DNA of 64,000 nucleotides from Alicyclobacillus sendaiensis NBRC 100866 (GCF_001552675.1 NZ_BCRQ01000001.1:1-64000), one strand, 5' to 3'. Shown: positions 14,122 through 26,912, counted from the first letter of the stretch. The notes: generated from the letters alone by a model not told the origin. Numbers and translations are program-made.

Positions 14122-16197
14122 ATGGCACGCGCATTCCCGCTCGAGAAGACGCGGAATATCGGCATCATTGCTCACATCGATGCCGGTAAGACCACCACGA
14201 CCGAGCGTATCCTGTTTTACACTGGCCGCGTCCACAAGATCGGCGAAGTGCACGAAGGTGCCGCGACGATGGACTGGATGGTCCAGGAGCAGGAGCGCGG
14301 AATCACCATCACGTCCGCCGCTACGACCTGTCAGTGGAAGGGGCACCGCATCAACATCATCGACACGCCAGGCCACGTGGACTTCACGGTCGAGGTGGAA
14401 CGTTCCCTGCGCGTGCTCGACGGTGCGGTAGCCGTCTTCGACGCCAAAATGGGCGTCGAGCCCCAGTCCGAGACGGTGTGGCGGCAGGCTGACAAGTATC
14501 GCGTTCCCCGTATCGCCTACGTCAACAAGATGGACATTGTGGGCGCTGACTTCCTCGGATGCGTCGAGCAGATGAGGAAGCGCCTCGGTGCGAAGGCGGT
14601 CCCGATTCAGCTGCCTATCGGCGCGGAGGACACCTTCAAGGGTATGGTCGATCTCATTGAGATGAAGGCCATCATCTACACGGACGATCTCGGCACACGC
14701 GCCGAGAATACGGACATCCCGCCGGAGCTGCAGGCGCTCGCGGAGGAGAAGCGCACCGAGATGATCGAGGCCGTCGCCGAGGTCAACGAGGAGCTCATGA
14801 TGAAGTACCTCGAGGGCGAGGAGTTGACGGTCGAAGAGATCAAGACGGGGCTCCGTGAGGGCACCTGCAAAGGAATTCTCTTCCCGGTTCTGTGCGGTTC
14901 GTCCTACCGCAACAAGGGCGTTCAGCCGATGCTGGACGCGGTTGTGGAGTATCTCCCGGCGCCGAACGACATCCCGGCCATCCGCGGCTTCACGCCGGAC
15001 GGGCAAGAGGTGGAGCGGCATTCATCCGACGATGAGCCGTTCGCGGCGCTCGCGTTCAAGATTATGAGCGATCCGTTCGTCGGGAAGCTCGCCTTCTTCC
15101 GGGTGTACTCCGGCACGCTGCAGTCGGGATCGTACGTGCTGAACTCGACGAAGGGCAAGCGCGAGCGGATTGGCCGCATCCTTCAGATGCACGCCAATCA
15201 CCGCGAGGAGATCGACGAGGTGTACGCGGGCGACATCGCGGCAGCGGTGGGCCTCAAGGACACGACGACGGGCGACACGCTGTGTGATGAGAAGAACGTC
15301 GTCATCCTGGAGTCGATGGACTTCCCGGATCCGGTGATCTCCGTCTCCATCGAGCCGAAGACGAAGGCCGATCAGGACAAGATGGCCCTCGCGCTTCAAA
15401 AGCTCGCGGAGGAGGACCCCACGTTCCGCACCTACACGGACCAGGAGACGGGTCAGACCATCATCCAGGGCATGGGCGAGTTGCACCTCGAGATTATCGT
15501 CGACCGCATGCAGCGCGAGTTCAAGGTCGAGTGCAACGTCGGCAAGCCTCAGGTCGCATACCGCGAGACCATCACGAAGCGCGTCGACCAAGAGGGCCGT
15601 TTCGTGCGGCAGTCCGGTGGGCGCGGCCAGTATGGTCACGTCAAGATCATCCTGGAGCCGCTCGAACGCGGACAGGGCTTCGTGTTTGAGAACAAGATCG
15701 TCGGCGGTGTGGTGCCGAAGGAGTACATCCCCGCGGTCGAAGAAGGCATTCAGGAGGCCATGCGGAACGGCGTGCTGGCGGGTTATCCGCTGGTGGACAT
15801 CAAGGCCACGCTGTACGATGGTTCGTACCACGAGGTCGACTCCAGCGAGATGGCCTTCAAAATCGCCGGTTCGATGGCGCTCAAGGCAGGCGCCGAGAAG
15901 GCGGATCCCATCCTGCTCGAGCCCGTCATGCGTGTCGAGGTGACGGTGCCCGAGGAGTACATGGGCGATATCCTGGGCGACATCAACGCCCGCCGCGGCC
16001 GGGTGGAAGGCATGGAGACGCGCGGCAACGCGAGCGTCATCCGGGCCTATGTGCCGCTGGCTGAGATGTTTGGTTATTCCACCTCTCTGCGCTCGCGCAC
16101 GCAAGGGCGCGGCACCTATTCCATGGAACTCGCGTATTACGACGAGGTCCCGCGGAATGTCGCAGAGGGGATTATCAAGAAGAATAAAGGCGAATAA
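14122..16197 (+). CDS. fusA: elongation factor G
   Basis: EF-G, the translocation GTPase, 691 residues. P-loop AHIDAGKTT at about 18-26, DTPGHVDF, and NKMD (guanine specificity) are all present. Domains II-V follow; the C-terminal domain includes [10 protein letters not shown]. The ATG follows AAGGGAGGCGG. tuf begins 13 bases after its stop. Confidence 0.97.
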   Translation: MARAFPLEKTRNIGIIAHIDAGKTTTTERILFYTGRVHKIGEVHEGAATMDWMVQEQERGITITSAATTCQWKGHRINIIDTPGHVDFTVEVERSLRVLDGAVAVFDAKMGVEPQSETVWRQADKYRVPRIAYVNKMDIVGADFLGCVEQMRKRLGAKAVPIQLPIGAEDTFKGMVDLIEMKAIIYTDDLGTRAENTDIPPELQALAEEKRTEMIEAVAEVNEELMMKYLEGEELTVEEIKTGLREGTCKGILFPVLCGSSYRNKGVQPMLDAVVEYLPAPNDIPAIRGFTPDGQEVERHSSDDEPFAALAFKIMSDPFVGKLAFFRVYSGTLQSGSYVLNSTKGKRERIGRILQMHANHREEIDEVYAGDIAAAVGLKDTTTGDTLCDEKNVVILESMDFPDPVISVSIEPKTKADQDKMALALQKLAEEDPTFRTYTDQETGQTIIQGMGELHLEIIVDRMQREFKVECNVGKPQVAYRETITKRVDQEGRFVRQSGGRGQYGHVKIILEPLERGQGFVFENKIVGGVVPKEYIPAVEEGIQEAMRNGVLAGYPLVDIKATLYDGSYHEVDSSEMAFKIAGSMALKAGAEKADPILLEPVMRVEVTVPEEYMGDILGDINARRGRVEGMETRGNASVIRAYVPLAEMFGYSTSLRSRTQGRGTYSMELAYYDEVPRNVAEGIIKKNKGE

Positions 16198-16210
16198 GGA
16201 GTGAGCTCTG

Positions 16211-17398
<1,188 letters not shown>

Positions 17399-17431
17399 GG
17401 CGAACGAAAGAAATTGAAACGGGCTGTGAAT

Positions 17432-17459
17432 GAGAAGGCGGTCGACAGGCCGCCTTCTC
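17432..17459 (+). terminator. terminator after tuf
   Basis: A perfect 10-bp stem (17432-17441 with 17450-17459) with an 8-base loop. The downstream T content is poor, so termination may be incomplete. Confidence 0.55.
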
Positions 17460-17510
17460 GCTTGTCGAGGACATGGCGCGCGCGGCGAGAGGGTCGAGCT
17501 GGCACAAGTC

Positions 17511-17539
17511 TTGTCAGCGCACCGCGCCTCTAGTATAAT
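17511..17539 (+). promoter_or_regulatory. S10-operon promoter
   Basis: TTGTCA (17511-17516), 17 bases, then a perfect TATAAT (17534-17539). The 128-base leader to rpsJ can form alternative short stems (such as CCCAT with ATGGG), but I recognise no defined leader family. Confidence 0.8.
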
Positions 17540-17667
17540 ATCGAGCGTTGGTCTCTGAAGGCGATGAGGCGGAAGGTTGCCCATGTGTCCAGCGCCATAT
17601 GGGATACCGCTGGGGGAATTTCCGCGGAGTATGTCCAACAAATTGGGCGACAAAGGAGGGAAAACAT

Positions 17668-17976
17668 ATGGCGAAGCAAAAGATCCGGATCCGCCTGAAG
17701 GCGTACGATCACACGGTATTGGATCAATCCGCGGAGCGCATCGTCGAAACGGCGAAACGTTCGGGTGCAAAGGTGTCTGGGCCCGTGCCGCTTCCGACGG
17801 ATCGCGAGCTGTACACGATTCTGCGCGCTCCTCACAAGTACAAGGATTCGCGTGAGCAGTTTGAGATTCGCACGCATAAGCGGTTGATCGACATTCACAA
17901 TCCGACGCCGCAGACGGTGGATGCGCTCATGCGCCTCGATCTGCCATCGGGTGTGGACATTGAGATCAAGCTTTGA
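17668..17976 (+). CDS. rpsJ: 30S ribosomal protein S10 (NusE)
   Basis: S10, 102 residues, a 30S head protein that also acts as NusE in antitermination. It has [21 protein letters not shown] and the PLPT loop followed by [13 protein letters not shown]. The ATG at 17668 has a perfect AAAGGAGGG site. First gene of the S10-spc-alpha cluster. Confidence 0.96.
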   Translation: MAKQKIRIRLKAYDHTVLDQSAERIVETAKRSGAKVSGPVPLPTDRELYTILRAPHKYKDSREQFEIRTHKRLIDIHNPTPQTVDALMRLDLPSGVDIEIKL

Positions 17977-18030
17977 TCATAGGGTGAAACGCGTGGGTGC
18001 GTTGTAACGTGCGACGAGGAGGTGCACGCT

Positions 18031-18666
18031 TTGAAAGGGATTCTCGGGCGCAAGCTCGGCATGACGCAGGTCTTCACGGAGGACGGCGACGTCGTGCCGG
18101 TCACGGTGATTGAAGCGGGCCCGTGCGTCGTGCTCCAGAAGCGCGTCCTGGACAAGGACGGCTACGAGGCGATTCAGCTGGGCTTTGCGGACAAGAAGGC
18201 GAGCCGCGCGACCAAGCCGGAAGTGGGTCATGCGGCGAAGGCTGGGACGGCTCCGAAGCGGTATATCCGTGAGATCCGCGGCGTGAACGTGGAGGAGTAC
18301 GAGGTCGGACAACAGTTGAAGGCGGACATCTTTGCGCCGGGCGACATCGTGGATGTGACGGGCGTGTCGAAGGGCAAGGGGTTTGCCGGTCCGATTAAGC
18401 GCCACAATCAGCACCGCGGACCAATGGCTCACGGTTCGAAGTACCATCGCGGCGTGGGTTCGCTCGGTTCCATCGCGCCGAACCGTACCTTTAAGGGTCA
18501 GACCATGGCGGGTCGCATGGGTGGCGAGCGTGTGACGGTGCAAAACCTCGAAGTGGTCAAGGTGGACCCGGAGAAGAACGTGATTCTGATCAAGGGTTCC
18601 GTTCCTGGGCCGCGGAATTCGTTCGTGACGATTCGATCGGCTGTGAAGCAGCCAGCCAAGAAGTGA
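18031..18666 (+). CDS. rplC: 50S ribosomal protein L3
   Basis: L3, which helps organise the peptidyl-transferase region, 211 residues. It begins [15 protein letters not shown] and has the central extension [23 protein letters not shown] 18031 lies 8 bases after GAGGAGG. A GTG at 18022 is in frame but overlaps that site. Confidence 0.95.
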   Translation: MKGILGRKLGMTQVFTEDGDVVPVTVIEAGPCVVLQKRVLDKDGYEAIQLGFADKKASRATKPEVGHAAKAGTAPKRYIREIRGVNVEEYEVGQQLKADIFAPGDIVDVTGVSKGKGFAGPIKRHNQHRGPMAHGSKYHRGVGSLGSIAPNRTFKGQTMAGRMGGERVTVQNLEVVKVDPEKNVILIKGSVPGPRNSFVTIRSAVKQPAKK

Positions 18667-18694
18667 GGAGCCTGACCGAAGGGAGGAAGACGAC

Positions 18695-19315
18695 ATGCCG
18701 ACAGTGGCTGTATTGAACACGGCCGGCCAGCAGGTGGGCGAGATCGAGTTGAACGACAAGATCTTCGGCGCTCCGATTCGGCCGGACCTCATGCATATCG
18801 TGGTCCTGCAGTATCTCGCCGCTCGGCGCCGGGGGACGCACAAGACGAAGACTCGTGCGGAAGTTTCCGGCGGTGGGCGTAAGCCTTGGCGCCAGAAGGG
18901 AACGGGTCGGGCGCGCCAGGGCAGCATTCGTGCTCCGCAATGGCGGGGTGGCGGTGTCGTGCATGGCCCGGTGCCGCGTTCGTACGCGTTCAAGGTCCCG
19001 AAGAAGGTGCGGCGCGCTGCGCTGTACAGCGCTCTGTCTTCGAAGGTCCAGGAAGGCAAGCTTGTCGTGGTGGAAGGGCTTGAGTTGGAACGGCCGAAGA
19101 CGAAGGACATGGTGGGCGTGCTGCGCAACCTGAACGTCGAGAAGGCGCTCATCATCGACGGCGAGAAGAAGGAGCCTGTCTATCTCTCGGCGCGCAACAT
19201 TCCGAACGTGAAGTACATGGAGGCCGCGGGTCTCAACGTGTATGAACTCCTCCGTCACGACCATCTCGTGCTGACCAAGGACGCCGTTCAGAAGGTGGAG
19301 GAGGTGTTCGCCTGA
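18695..19315 (+). CDS. rplD: 50S ribosomal protein L4
   Basis: L4, 206 residues, lining the exit tunnel with its long loop ([21 protein letters not shown], about 63-83). The ATG follows AAGGGAGGAAG. Its stop overlaps the rplW start by one base, indicating coupled translation. Confidence 0.96.
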   Translation: MPTVAVLNTAGQQVGEIELNDKIFGAPIRPDLMHIVVLQYLAARRRGTHKTKTRAEVSGGGRKPWRQKGTGRARQGSIRAPQWRGGGVVHGPVPRSYAFKVPKKVRRAALYSALSSKVQEGKLVVVEGLELERPKTKDMVGVLRNLNVEKALIIDGEKKEPVYLSARNIPNVKYMEAAGLNVYELLRHDHLVLTKDAVQKVEEVFA

Positions 19316-19602
19316 TGGATCCGCGCGATTTGATCAAGCGCCCGATTATCACGGAGCGCTCGACGGAATTGATGGAAGAGAACAAGTACGTGTTCGAGGT
19401 CGATCGCCGCGCCAACAAGGTGGAGATCCGCAAGGCGATTGAAAAGCTGTTCGACGTTCAGGTGGAGTCCGTCCACACCATGAACGTTCGCGGGAAGAAG
19501 AAGCGGGTCGGGAAGTTTGTCGGCCGTACGCCGGACTGGAAGAAAGCCATCGTGAAGCTGAAGCCCGGCTCGAAGACGATCGATTTCTTCGGCGAGTCGT
19601 GA
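19315..19602 (+). CDS. rplW: 50S ribosomal protein L23
   Basis: L23, 95 residues, at the exit of the peptide tunnel, where trigger factor and SRP dock. It shows [16 protein letters not shown] and the [20 protein letters not shown] loop. The ATG overlaps the rplD stop. Confidence 0.95.
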   Translation: MDPRDLIKRPIITERSTELMEENKYVFEVDRRANKVEIRKAIEKLFDVQVESVHTMNVRGKKKRVGKFVGRTPDWKKAIVKLKPGSKTIDFFGES

Positions 19603-19633
19603 TCGGAGTCCATAGACAAAGGAGGTCGTCTTG

Positions 19634-20464
19634 ATGGGGATCAAGAAGTATCGCCCGACTTCTCCCGGCCGCCGCTTCATGTCGGTCTCGACGTTCGAAG
19701 AGATCACGACGGATACGCCGGAGAGGTCGCTGCTCGTCCCGCTGAAAAAGAAGGCGGGCCGCAACAACCAGGGCCGCATCACCGTGCGCCATCGCGGCGG
19801 CGGGCACAAGCGGATGTACCGCATCATTGACTTCAAGCGCAACAAGGACGGCGTGCCGGCAAAGGTCGCGACCATCGAATACGATCCGAACCGGTCCGCG
19901 CGCATCGCGCTGCTTCACTACCTGGACGGCGAGAAGCGCTATATCATCGCGCCGCACGGACTGAAGGTTGGCGACGTGGTGATGAGCGGAGAGGACGTGG
20001 ACATCCGCGTCGGCAACGCTTTGCCGCTTCGGTCCATCCCGGTGGGCACCATCATCCACAACATCGAGCTCTACCCGGGACACGGCGGGCAACTGGCTCG
20101 TGCGGCAGGCGCAAGCGCCCAGCTGATGGCGAAGGAAGGCGACTACGCGCAGGTGCGCCTCTCCTCTGGCGAGGTCCGGAAGATCCTGTTGTCTTGCCGA
20201 GCGACGATCGGTCAGGTCGGGAACCTGGACCACGAAAATATCACCCTGGGCAAGGCTGGGCGCAGCCGCTGGTTGGGCCGCAGGCCGACGGTCCGCGGTT
20301 CCGCGATGAACCCGGTGGATCACCCGCACGGCGGTGGCGAGGGCAAGGCGCCGATTGGCCGCAAATCGCCGATGTCGCCATGGGGTAAGCCCACGCTTGG
20401 CAAGAAGACGCGAAAGAAGAACCATCCGACCGACAAGTACATCGTGCGTCGGCGCACGAAGTAA
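19634..20464 (+). CDS. rplB: 50S ribosomal protein L2
   Basis: L2, 276 residues, needed for subunit joining near the peptidyl-transferase centre. It begins [14 protein letters not shown] and has the signature [18 protein letters not shown] near residue 218. The ATG at 19634 has AAAGGAGGTC upstream. A TTG one codon earlier is possible. Confidence 0.96.
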   Translation: MGIKKYRPTSPGRRFMSVSTFEEITTDTPERSLLVPLKKKAGRNNQGRITVRHRGGGHKRMYRIIDFKRNKDGVPAKVATIEYDPNRSARIALLHYLDGEKRYIIAPHGLKVGDVVMSGEDVDIRVGNALPLRSIPVGTIIHNIELYPGHGGQLARAAGASAQLMAKEGDYAQVRLSSGEVRKILLSCRATIGQVGNLDHENITLGKAGRSRWLGRRPTVRGSAMNPVDHPHGGGEGKAPIGRKSPMSPWGKPTLGKKTRKKNHPTDKYIVRRRTK

Positions 20465-20503
20465 TTCGACAGTCAGGTTGAATTGGAAGGGAGGTCGCTC
20501 GCA

Positions 20504-20785
20504 GTGGGTCGTTCTCTGAAGAAGGGTCCGTTCTGTGACGCCCATCTCATGAAGAAGGTCGAGGCGCTGAACGCCTCCGGGGAGAAAAAGGTCATCAAGA
20601 CGTGGTCGCGCCGCTCGACCATTTTCCCGCAATTCGTGGGGCACACCTTCGCGGTGCATGACGGCCGCAAGCACGTGCCGGTGTATGTGACGGAGGATAT
20701 GGTCGGACACAAGCTCGGCGAGTTCGTTCCAACCCGCACATTCCGCGGTCATGCCGGAGATGAGAAGTCGTCGCGCTCGCGTTGA
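20504..20785 (+). CDS. rpsS: 30S ribosomal protein S19
   Basis: S19, 93 residues, in the 30S head beside S13. It begins [19 protein letters not shown] and contains [23 protein letters not shown] in family position. GTG 20504 follows AAGGGAGGTCG. Confidence 0.95.
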   Translation: MGRSLKKGPFCDAHLMKKVEALNASGEKKVIKTWSRRSTIFPQFVGHTFAVHDGRKHVPVYVTEDMVGHKLGEFVPTRTFRGHAGDEKSSRSR

Positions 20786-20847
20786 CGCTTGAAAGAACAT
20801 AGGCCGCTGGCACGCGCGTGACCAGCGCCGAAGGAGGAGGTCGTGTC

Positions 20848-21204
20848 ATGGCATCGACGCAGTCGGAAACGCGGACGGCTCGCGCGGTGGCGCGCTATCT
20901 TCGCATCGCCCCGCGGAAGGCTCGCCTGGTGGTGGACTTGGTGCGCGGGAAGAACGTGCAAGAGGCGCTCGCCATTTTGAAGTTCACTCCGCGCGCGGCT
21001 TCGCCCCTGGTGGAGAAAGTGCTTCGGTCCGCGATTGCGAACGCTGAGAACAATCACAATATGGACGTGGATAAGCTCTATATCAAAGCGATCTACGTCG
21101 ACGAGGGGCCGACGCTGAAGCGCTGGCATCCCCGCGCTCAGGGCCGTGCCTTCAGCATTCTCAAGCGCACGAGCCACATCACCGTCGTCCTGGCGGAACG
21201 GTAA
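20848..21204 (+). CDS. rplV: 50S ribosomal protein L22
   Basis: L22, 118 residues, whose beta-hairpin lines the exit tunnel. It has [20 protein letters not shown] near the N-terminus and [15 protein letters not shown] at the hairpin. The ATG at 20848 follows AAGGAGGAGG. Confidence 0.95.
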   Translation: MASTQSETRTARAVARYLRIAPRKARLVVDLVRGKNVQEALAILKFTPRAASPLVEKVLRSAIANAENNHNMDVDKLYIKAIYVDEGPTLKRWHPRAQGRAFSILKRTSHITVVLAER

Positions 21205-21219
21205 GGAGGGATTGCCTGC

Positions 21220-21900
21220 ATGGGACAAAAAGTCAACCCGATCGGCCTTCGGATTGGGATCATCCGAGACTGGGAAGCGAAATGGTACGCCAATAAGAAG
21301 GATTATCAGGAGCTGCTTCACGAGGATCTCAAAATCCGCAACTACGTCATGCAGCGCCTGAAGGACGCCGCGGTTGGTTCGGTCGAGATCGAGCGCGCCG
21401 CGAATCGGATCAACGTGACGATTCACACGGCGAAGCCTGGCATGGTCATCGGCAAGGGAGGCCAGGAGGTCGACGCGCTGCGCAACGAGCTGAATAAGCT
21501 GACAGGGAAGCGCGTCCACATCTCGATCTCGGAAATCAAGCAACCGGACCTGTGCGCGAAACTCGTCGCGGAGAGCATCGCGCAACAGCTTGAGCGGCGC
21601 GTGGCGTTCCGGCGTGCGATGAAGCAGGCCATTCAGCGGTCGATGCGCGCGGGAGCGAAGGGCGTCCGGGTGCAGGTCTCGGGCCGATTGGGTGGCGCGG
21701 AGATTGCGCGCACGGAGGGCTACGTCGAGGGGACGGTTCCTCTGCAGACCCTTCGAGCGGACATCGACTATGCGCTCGCTGAGGCGCATACCACGTATGG
21801 CCGGATCGGCGTGAAAGTCTGGATCTACCGGGGAGAAGTGTTGCCGAAGCGGAAGAACGCCCAGGCGGAGGCGGCTTCTGAAGCGGTTCAAGGAGGTTGA
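21220..21900 (+). CDS. rpsC: 30S ribosomal protein S3
   Basis: S3, 226 residues, at the mRNA entry channel. It begins [14 protein letters not shown], has the KH-type motif VIGKGGQEV near residue 76, and the C-terminal domain ends in a charged tail. The ATG follows TAAGGAGGG. Confidence 0.96.
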   Translation: MGQKVNPIGLRIGIIRDWEAKWYANKKDYQELLHEDLKIRNYVMQRLKDAAVGSVEIERAANRINVTIHTAKPGMVIGKGGQEVDALRNELNKLTGKRVHISISEIKQPDLCAKLVAESIAQQLERRVAFRRAMKQAIQRSMRAGAKGVRVQVSGRLGGAEIARTEGYVEGTVPLQTLRADIDYALAEAHTTYGRIGVKVWIYRGEVLPKRKNAQAEAASEAVQGG

Positions 21901-21906
21901 TGGACG

Positions 21907-22344
21907 ATGTTGATGCCAAAGCGCGTGAAGTACCGCAAGGAACATCGCGGTCGCCTGAAGGGGCGCGCGAAGGGCGGACGGACAGTCGCGTTTGGCGACT
22001 ACGGGCTGGTGGCGCTGGAGCCCGCCTGGGTGACGAACCGGCAGATTGAGGCTGCCCGTATCGCGATGACGCGTTACATGCGCCGCGGTGGCAAGGTGTG
22101 GATTAAGATCTTCCCGTCCAAGCCCGTGACGAAGAAACCTGCGGAGACGCGCATGGGTAGTGGTAAGGGTTCACCCGAGATGTGGGTGGCCGTGGTGAAG
22201 CCGGGGCGCGTGCTGTTTGAAGTGGCCGGCGTGAGCGAAGAGGTTGCGCGCGAAGCGATGCGACTTGCCGCGCATAAGCTGCCGATCAAGTGCAAGTTCG
22301 TGACTCGTGAAGAAGTGGGTGGTGACGCGAATGAAGGCAACTGA
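21907..22344 (+). CDS. rplP: 50S ribosomal protein L16
   Basis: L16, 145 residues, near the A-site tRNA. It begins [15 protein letters not shown], so ATG 21907 is right by family comparison; AAGGAGGT lies 9-10 bases upstream. Its 3' end overlaps rpmC by 14 bases. Confidence 0.96.
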   Translation: MLMPKRVKYRKEHRGRLKGRAKGGRTVAFGDYGLVALEPAWVTNRQIEAARIAMTRYMRRGGKVWIKIFPSKPVTKKPAETRMGSGKGSPEMWVAVVKPGRVLFEVAGVSEEVAREAMRLAAHKLPIKCKFVTREEVGGDANEGN

Positions 22345-22528
22345 GCTTCGGAGTCTGAGTGACGAGGAGCTGAAGGCCCGGATTGATGGGCTGAAGGACG
22401 AGTTGTTCAACCTCCGCTTCCAACTCGCTACGGGTCAACTGGAGAATCCAATGCGCATTCGGCAGGTTCGCAAGGATATCGCGCGTGCGAAGACCATCCT
22501 GCGCCAACGCGAGTTGGGCATCGGCTGA
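22331..22528 (+). CDS. rpmC: 50S ribosomal protein L29
   Basis: L29, 65 residues, a helical hairpin at the tunnel exit. It has [14 protein letters not shown] and the family signature [15 protein letters not shown]. The ATG at 22331 lies inside the end of rplP, so translation is probably coupled. Confidence 0.95.
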   Translation: MKATELRSLSDEELKARIDGLKDELFNLRFQLATGQLENPMRIRQVRKDIARAKTILRQRELGIG

Positions 22529-22548
22529 GAGAGGGGAGGTTCTGGGAC

Positions 22549-22818
22549 ATGGCGGAGAACGAGCGCAATCAGCGCAAGGTGCGCGTCGGCAAGGTCGTGA
22601 GCGACAAGATGGATAAGACCATCGTGGTGGCGGTCGAGGAGCGCGTGATGCACCCGCTCTATGGCAAAACGGTCAGGCGCACGAAGAAGTTCAAGGCGCA
22701 CGACGAGAACAACGAGGCGAAGGTCGGCGATGTCGTGCGGATTATGGAGACTCGGCCGCTCAGCAAGGAAAAGCGCTGGCGTCTGGTCGAGATTGTCGAG
22801 CGCGCGGAGATTGTGTGA
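22549..22818 (+). CDS. rpsQ: 30S ribosomal protein S17
   Basis: S17, 89 residues, an OB-fold 16S-binding protein. It has [15 protein letters not shown] and the signature [20 protein letters not shown]. The ATG follows GGGGAGGTTC. Confidence 0.95.
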   Translation: MAENERNQRKVRVGKVVSDKMDKTIVVAVEERVMHPLYGKTVRRTKKFKAHDENNEAKVGDVVRIMETRPLSKEKRWRLVEIVERAEIV

Positions 22819-22849
22819 CCGAGCTGGCTGCTGAAGGGAGGATACGGCG

Positions 22850-23218
22850 ATGATTCAACCGCAAACGCGGCTCGTGGTTGCGGACAACTCGGGTGCGAAG
22901 GAGATCATGTGCTTCCGTGTGCTCGGGGGTTCGAACCGAAAATACGCGAATATCGGCGATGTGATCGTGGCATCCGTCAAGACCGCAACACCCGGAGGCG
23001 TTGTCAAGAAGGGCGACGTGGTGAAGGCGGTCATCGTGCGGAGCAAGCGGGGCATCCGTCGGAGCGACGGCTCGTACATCCGATTCGACGAGAACGCGGC
23101 TGTCATTATCCGCGACGACAAGAGCCCGCGCGGCACGCGCATCTTTGGGCCGGTGGCGCGTGAGTTGCGCGATCGCGACTTCATGAAGATCATCTCGTTG
23201 GCACCTGAGGTGCTGTGA
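22850..23218 (+). CDS. rplN: 50S ribosomal protein L14
   Basis: L14, 122 residues, at the subunit interface. It begins [18 protein letters not shown] and ends [14 protein letters not shown], both full-length hallmarks. The ATG follows AAGGGAGG. Confidence 0.96.
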   Translation: MIQPQTRLVVADNSGAKEIMCFRVLGGSNRKYANIGDVIVASVKTATPGGVVKKGDVVKAVIVRSKRGIRRSDGSYIRFDENAAVIIRDDKSPRGTRIFGPVARELRDRDFMKIISLAPEVL

Positions 23219-23247
23219 CGGAACGAGCGCGAGGAGGGGGTGTGACC

Positions 23248-23568
23248 GTGCCAAAGCTGCGTGTGAAGACCGGCGATAAGGTGGTCGTGATCGCAGGCAA
23301 GGACAAGTCGAAGCAGGGGCGGATCCTGAAGGTGTATCCGAAGGAGGGCCGTGTGGTCGTCGAGGGCGTGAACATCGTGAAGCGCCACACGAAGCCGAAT
23401 CCACAGCATCCCGAGGGCGGGATCGTGGAAAAAGAGGCCCCCATTCACGTGTCGAACGTGATGATTGTGGATCCCAAGACGGGCGAGCCCACGCGCGTAG
23501 GATACAAATTCCTCGAGGACGGGCGGAAGGTCCGGTACGCGAAAAAGTCTGGCGAAATCCTTGACTGA
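23248..23568 (+). CDS. rplX: 50S ribosomal protein L24
   Basis: L24, about 106 residues, a KOW-domain assembly initiator. It has [20 protein letters not shown] near the N-terminus and [21 protein letters not shown]. The start is GTG 23248 or GTG 23242, both after GAGGAGGGGG. A GTG at 23215 overlapping the rplN stop lacks family similarity. Confidence 0.94.
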   Translation: MPKLRVKTGDKVVVIAGKDKSKQGRILKVYPKEGRVVVEGVNIVKRHTKPNPQHPEGGIVEKEAPIHVSNVMIVDPKTGEPTRVGYKFLEDGRKVRYAKKSGEILD

Positions 23569-23595
23569 GTAGCCAGGTGAAGGGAGGGAACAGCG

Positions 23596-24135
23596 TTGGC
23601 TCGTTTGTTGGAGAAGTACCGGAATCAGGTGGTTCCGGCGCTGATGAAGCAGTTCAACTACAAGAATCCGCTGCAGGTGCCGCGGATTGAGAAGATTGTG
23701 ATCAACATGGGGCTCGGCGAGGCGACGCAGAACCCGAAGGTGATTGACGCGGCAGTGGAAGACCTGCGCGCCATCTCCGGCCAGCAGCCGGTGGTCACGC
23801 GTGCGAAGAAGTCCATCGCGGGCTTCCGCCTGCGCCAGGGGATGCCGATTGGCGTGAAGGTCACCCTGCGCGGCGAGCGGATGTATCACTTCCTGGATAA
23901 GCTGATGAATCTCGCGCTTCCGCGCGTGCGCGACTTCAGGGGCGTGTCGCCGCGCTCGTTCGACGGCCGCGGGAACTACACGCTCGGCTTGCGTGAGCAG
24001 TTGATTTTCCCGGAGATCGACTACGACAAGATCGACAAGGTTCGGGGCCTGGAAGTCGTCGTGGTCACCACCGCGAAGACGGACGAAGAGGCGCGCGCGC
24101 TTCTGACCGAGCTGGGCATGCCGTTCCGCCAGTAA
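23596..24135 (+). CDS. rplE: 50S ribosomal protein L5
   Basis: L5, 179 residues, which binds 5S rRNA and contacts P-site tRNA. It has [20 protein letters not shown] and [20 protein letters not shown]. The TTG start follows AAGGGAGGG. Confidence 0.96.
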   Translation: MARLLEKYRNQVVPALMKQFNYKNPLQVPRIEKIVINMGLGEATQNPKVIDAAVEDLRAISGQQPVVTRAKKSIAGFRLRQGMPIGVKVTLRGERMYHFLDKLMNLALPRVRDFRGVSPRSFDGRGNYTLGLREQLIFPEIDYDKIDKVRGLEVVVVTTAKTDEEARALLTELGMPFRQ

Positions 24136-24154
24136 TGGAAAGGGAGGTCCTACG

Positions 24155-24340
24155 GTGGCCAAGAAATCGATGATCATCAAGGCGCAGCGGAAGCCGAAGT
24201 TCAGCACCCGGGCGTATACGCGCTGCCGCATCTGCGGTCGGCCGCACTCGGTGTATCGCAAGTTCGGCGTGTGCCGCATCTGCTTCCGCGAGCTGGCATA
24301 CAAGGGACAGTTGCCGGGCGTCAAGAAAGCCAGTTGGTAA
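24155..24340 (+). CDS. rpsZ: 30S ribosomal protein S14 type Z (zinc form)
   Basis: S14, 61 residues, the short zinc-binding form. CRICGR and CRICFR supply four Cys ligands (24, 27, 40, 43). The GTG follows AAAGGGAGG. It lies between rplE and rpsH, as in Bacillus. Confidence 0.96.
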   Translation: MAKKSMIIKAQRKPKFSTRAYTRCRICGRPHSVYRKFGVCRICFRELAYKGQLPGVKKASW

Positions 24341-24367
24341 TCGGCAAGTGGAAGGAGGCGAGCTCGC

Positions 24368-24763
24368 ATGATGACGGATCCGATTGCAGATATGCTCACG
24401 CGCATTCGCAACGCGAACCTCGTTCGGCACGAGAAGGTTGAGGTTCCGGCTTCCAAAGTAAAGCGCGCGATCGCGGAGATTTTGAAAAACGAGGGCTACA
24501 TTCGGGATGCCGAGTACATCCAGGACGGCCCGCAGGGCACGATTCGGCTGTTCCTGAAGTATGGCAAGAACAACGAGCGCGTGATCACGGGTCTGAAGCG
24601 GATTTCCAAGCCGGGGCGCCGTGTGTACGTGGGCCACGAAGACCTGCCGCGCGTGCTCGGTGGACTCGGCATCGCGATTATCTCGACGTCGAAGGGGATC
24701 ATGACGGATCGCGAGGCGCGCAAGCTTGGCGTCGGCGGCGAGGTCATTTGTTACGTGTGGTAA
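24368..24763 (+). CDS. rpsH: 30S ribosomal protein S8
   Basis: S8, 131 residues, a central-domain 16S-binding protein that often represses the spc operon. It begins [17 protein letters not shown] and ends GGEVICYVW. The ATG follows AAGGAGGCGAG. Confidence 0.96.
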   Translation: MMTDPIADMLTRIRNANLVRHEKVEVPASKVKRAIAEILKNEGYIRDAEYIQDGPQGTIRLFLKYGKNNERVITGLKRISKPGRRVYVGHEDLPRVLGGLGIAIISTSKGIMTDREARKLGVGGEVICYVW

Positions 24764-24788
24764 GTCGGGACGACGGGAGGTGCAGGGA

Positions 24789-25328
24789 ATGTCTCGTATT
24801 GGTCGCAAGCCGATTCCGATCCCGGCGGGGGTCGAGGTGTCGGTCAACGGCACGGAAGTGACGGTGAAGGGGCCGAAGGGCCAGCTGTCTCGCCGCGTGC
24901 ATCCAGAGATGAAGGTTACCGTTATGGACAATCAGGTCATCGTCGAACGCCCGTCCGATGAGAAGCTGCACCGCGCGCTGCACGGCACGACGCGCAGCGT
25001 GATCGCCAACATGGTCGAGGGCGTGACCAACGGGTACACGAAGAGCCTGGAGCTCGTGGGTGTCGGCTATCGTGCGGCGAAGCAGGGCAACAAGGTGACC
25101 CTCTCGGTCGGGTTCTCCCACCCGGTGGACCTCCCGCAGGTGGAGGGCATCGAAGTGGAAGTGCCGGCTCAGAACAAGATTGTCGTTCGGGGCATTGACA
25201 AGGAGCTCGTCGGCATTTACGCCGCCAAAGTGAGGTCCATCCGCCCGCCCGAGCCGTACAAGGGCAAGGGCATTCGTTACGAAGGGGAAAACGTGCGGCG
25301 CAAGGTCGGGAAGACCGGTAAGAAGTGA
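24789..25328 (+). CDS. rplF: 50S ribosomal protein L6
   Basis: L6, 179 residues, near the sarcin-ricin loop. It begins [17 protein letters not shown]; the C-terminal signature is [19 protein letters not shown]. The ATG at 24789 follows CGGGAGGTGC. Confidence 0.96.
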   Translation: MSRIGRKPIPIPAGVEVSVNGTEVTVKGPKGQLSRRVHPEMKVTVMDNQVIVERPSDEKLHRALHGTTRSVIANMVEGVTNGYTKSLELVGVGYRAAKQGNKVTLSVGFSHPVDLPQVEGIEVEVPAQNKIVVRGIDKELVGIYAAKVRSIRPPEPYKGKGIRYEGENVRRKVGKTGKK

Positions 25329-25367
25329 TGCCGGCGGCTGCGCCGCGTGAGCAAAGGAGTGAACAGC

Positions 25368-25727
25368 GTGATTACGAAGCCAAACCGCAACGAAGCGCGC
25401 AAACGGCGTCACGTGCGGGTTCGGGCCAAGGTCTTCGGAACGCCCGAACGGCCGCGGCTGAACGTGTTCCGGTCGAATAAGCACATCTACGCGCAACTGA
25501 TCGACGACACTGTGGGCCACACCATCGCGGCTGCGTCGAGCCTCGAGAAGGGCTTCGAAGGCAACGGTGGCAATGTGGAAGGCGCGCGGCAGGTGGGCCG
25601 CATGATTGCGGAGCGCGCCCTGGCCAAGGGCTACAAGAAAGTCGTGTTCGATCGCGGCGGGTACCTGTATCACGGGCGTGTGCGGGCGCTCGCGGACGCC
25701 GCGCGCGAAGCAGGGCTGGATTTCTAA
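25368..25727 (+). CDS. rplR: 50S ribosomal protein L18
   Basis: L18, 119 residues, a 5S rRNA-binding protein. It has [18 protein letters not shown] and [27 protein letters not shown] 25368 follows AAAGGAGTG and fits the family start ([15 protein letters not shown]). Confidence 0.95.
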   Translation: MITKPNRNEARKRRHVRVRAKVFGTPERPRLNVFRSNKHIYAQLIDDTVGHTIAAASSLEKGFEGNGGNVEGARQVGRMIAERALAKGYKKVVFDRGGYLYHGRVRALADAAREAGLDF

Positions 25728-25751
25728 TCCCACAGGGAGGAAGGTGTACAC

Positions 25752-26246
25752 GTGCGCATTGACCCGAATCAATTGGAGTTGACGGAGCGCGTTGTCCATG
25801 TGAACCGCGTCGCGAAGGTCGTGAAGGGCGGTCGGCGCTTTTCGTTCTCGGCGCTCGTCGTGGTGGGCGACGGTCACGGGCATGTGGGCGCGGGCCTCGG
25901 GAAGGCACAAGAGGTTCCGGACGCCATCCGCAAGGGCATCGAGGACGCGAAGAAGCACCTGATCGAGGTGCCCATCCAGAAGACGACCATTCCGCACGAG
26001 GCGCTCGGCCACTTCGGCGCGGGCAAGGTCCTCATCAAGCCGGCTCCCGCAGGTAGCGGCGTGATCGCGGGTGGTCCCGTGCGCGCCGTGCTCGAGTTGG
26101 CGGGGATCAAGGACATCGTGACCAAGTCGCTTGGGTCGAACAACCCCATCAACATGGTGCACGCGACCATCGACGCGCTGAAGCAGCTGAAGCGGCCTGA
26201 GGACGTCGCGCGGCTTCGCGGAAAGTCGCTTGAAGAGATTCTGTAA
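25752..26246 (+). CDS. rpsE: 30S ribosomal protein S5
   Basis: S5, 164 residues, a decoding-fidelity protein. The N-terminal dsRNA-binding-like domain has [39 protein letters not shown] follows. The GTG follows AGGGAGGAAGG. Confidence 0.96.
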   Translation: MRIDPNQLELTERVVHVNRVAKVVKGGRRFSFSALVVVGDGHGHVGAGLGKAQEVPDAIRKGIEDAKKHLIEVPIQKTTIPHEALGHFGAGKVLIKPAPAGSGVIAGGPVRAVLELAGIKDIVTKSLGSNNPINMVHATIDALKQLKRPEDVARLRGKSLEEIL

Positions 26247-26262
26247 AGAGGAGGCGTACACG

Positions 26263-26451
26263 GTGGCGAAGAAGCTCGCAATTCGGCTCGTTCACAGCCC
26301 CAACGGACGCCAACCCGTGCAGCGCAAGACGGCCGCGGCACTCGGGTTCCGCAAGTTGTACCAGACGGTCGTGCGAGAAGATACGCCGGTCATTCGCGGC
26401 ATGGTGAACCGCATTCGCCATCTGGTCGAAGTGACCGAGGTTGACGAGTGA
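26263..26451 (+). CDS. rpmD: 50S ribosomal protein L30
   Basis: L30, 62 residues. It has KLAIRLVHSPNGRQPVQRKT and the conserved GMVNRIRHLVEV near the C-terminus. GTG 26263 follows AGAGGAGGCG. Confidence 0.94.
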   Translation: MAKKLAIRLVHSPNGRQPVQRKTAAALGFRKLYQTVVREDTPVIRGMVNRIRHLVEVTEVDE

Positions 26452-26467
26452 GAGGGAGGTGTGACGG

Positions 26468-26911
26468 ATGAAACTGCATGAGCTGAAGCCCGCTGAAGGT
26501 TCGAAGCACCGCAAGAAGCGCGTGGGCCGCGGAACGAGCTCCGGACACGGCAAGACGTCCACGCGCGGTACAAAGGGCCAGTGGGCGCGATCCGGCGGAG
26601 GCGTTCGCCCGGGATTCGAGGGTGGTCAGACGCCGCTGTTCCGCCGCCTGCCGAAGCGTGGTTTCACGAACGCGCGCTTCAAGAAGGTGTATGCGACGGT
26701 CAACGTGGAGCGCCTGAACGCTTTCCCAGCTGGGGCGGTGGTGACGCCGGAGCTGTTGCTCGAGCGCCGGATCATTCGTGAGCCGCTGGACGGTGTGAAG
26801 ATTCTCGGCGAAGGCGAGTTGCAGGTGAGCCTGACGGTGAAAGCCCACGCGTTCTCATCCTCGGCGAAGGCGAAGATTGAGGCCGCGGGTGGTACCGTCG
26901 AGGTGATCTGA
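26468..26911 (+). CDS. rplO: 50S ribosomal protein L15
   Basis: L15, 147 residues. It begins [22 protein letters not shown] with the glycine-rich basic arm (residues 20-55) and ends GGTVEVI. It is one base before secY. Confidence 0.96.
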   Translation: MKLHELKPAEGSKHRKKRVGRGTSSGHGKTSTRGTKGQWARSGGGVRPGFEGGQTPLFRRLPKRGFTNARFKKVYATVNVERLNAFPAGAVVTPELLLERRIIREPLDGVKILGEGELQVSLTVKAHAFSSSAKAKIEAAGGTVEVI

Positions 26912-26912
26912 C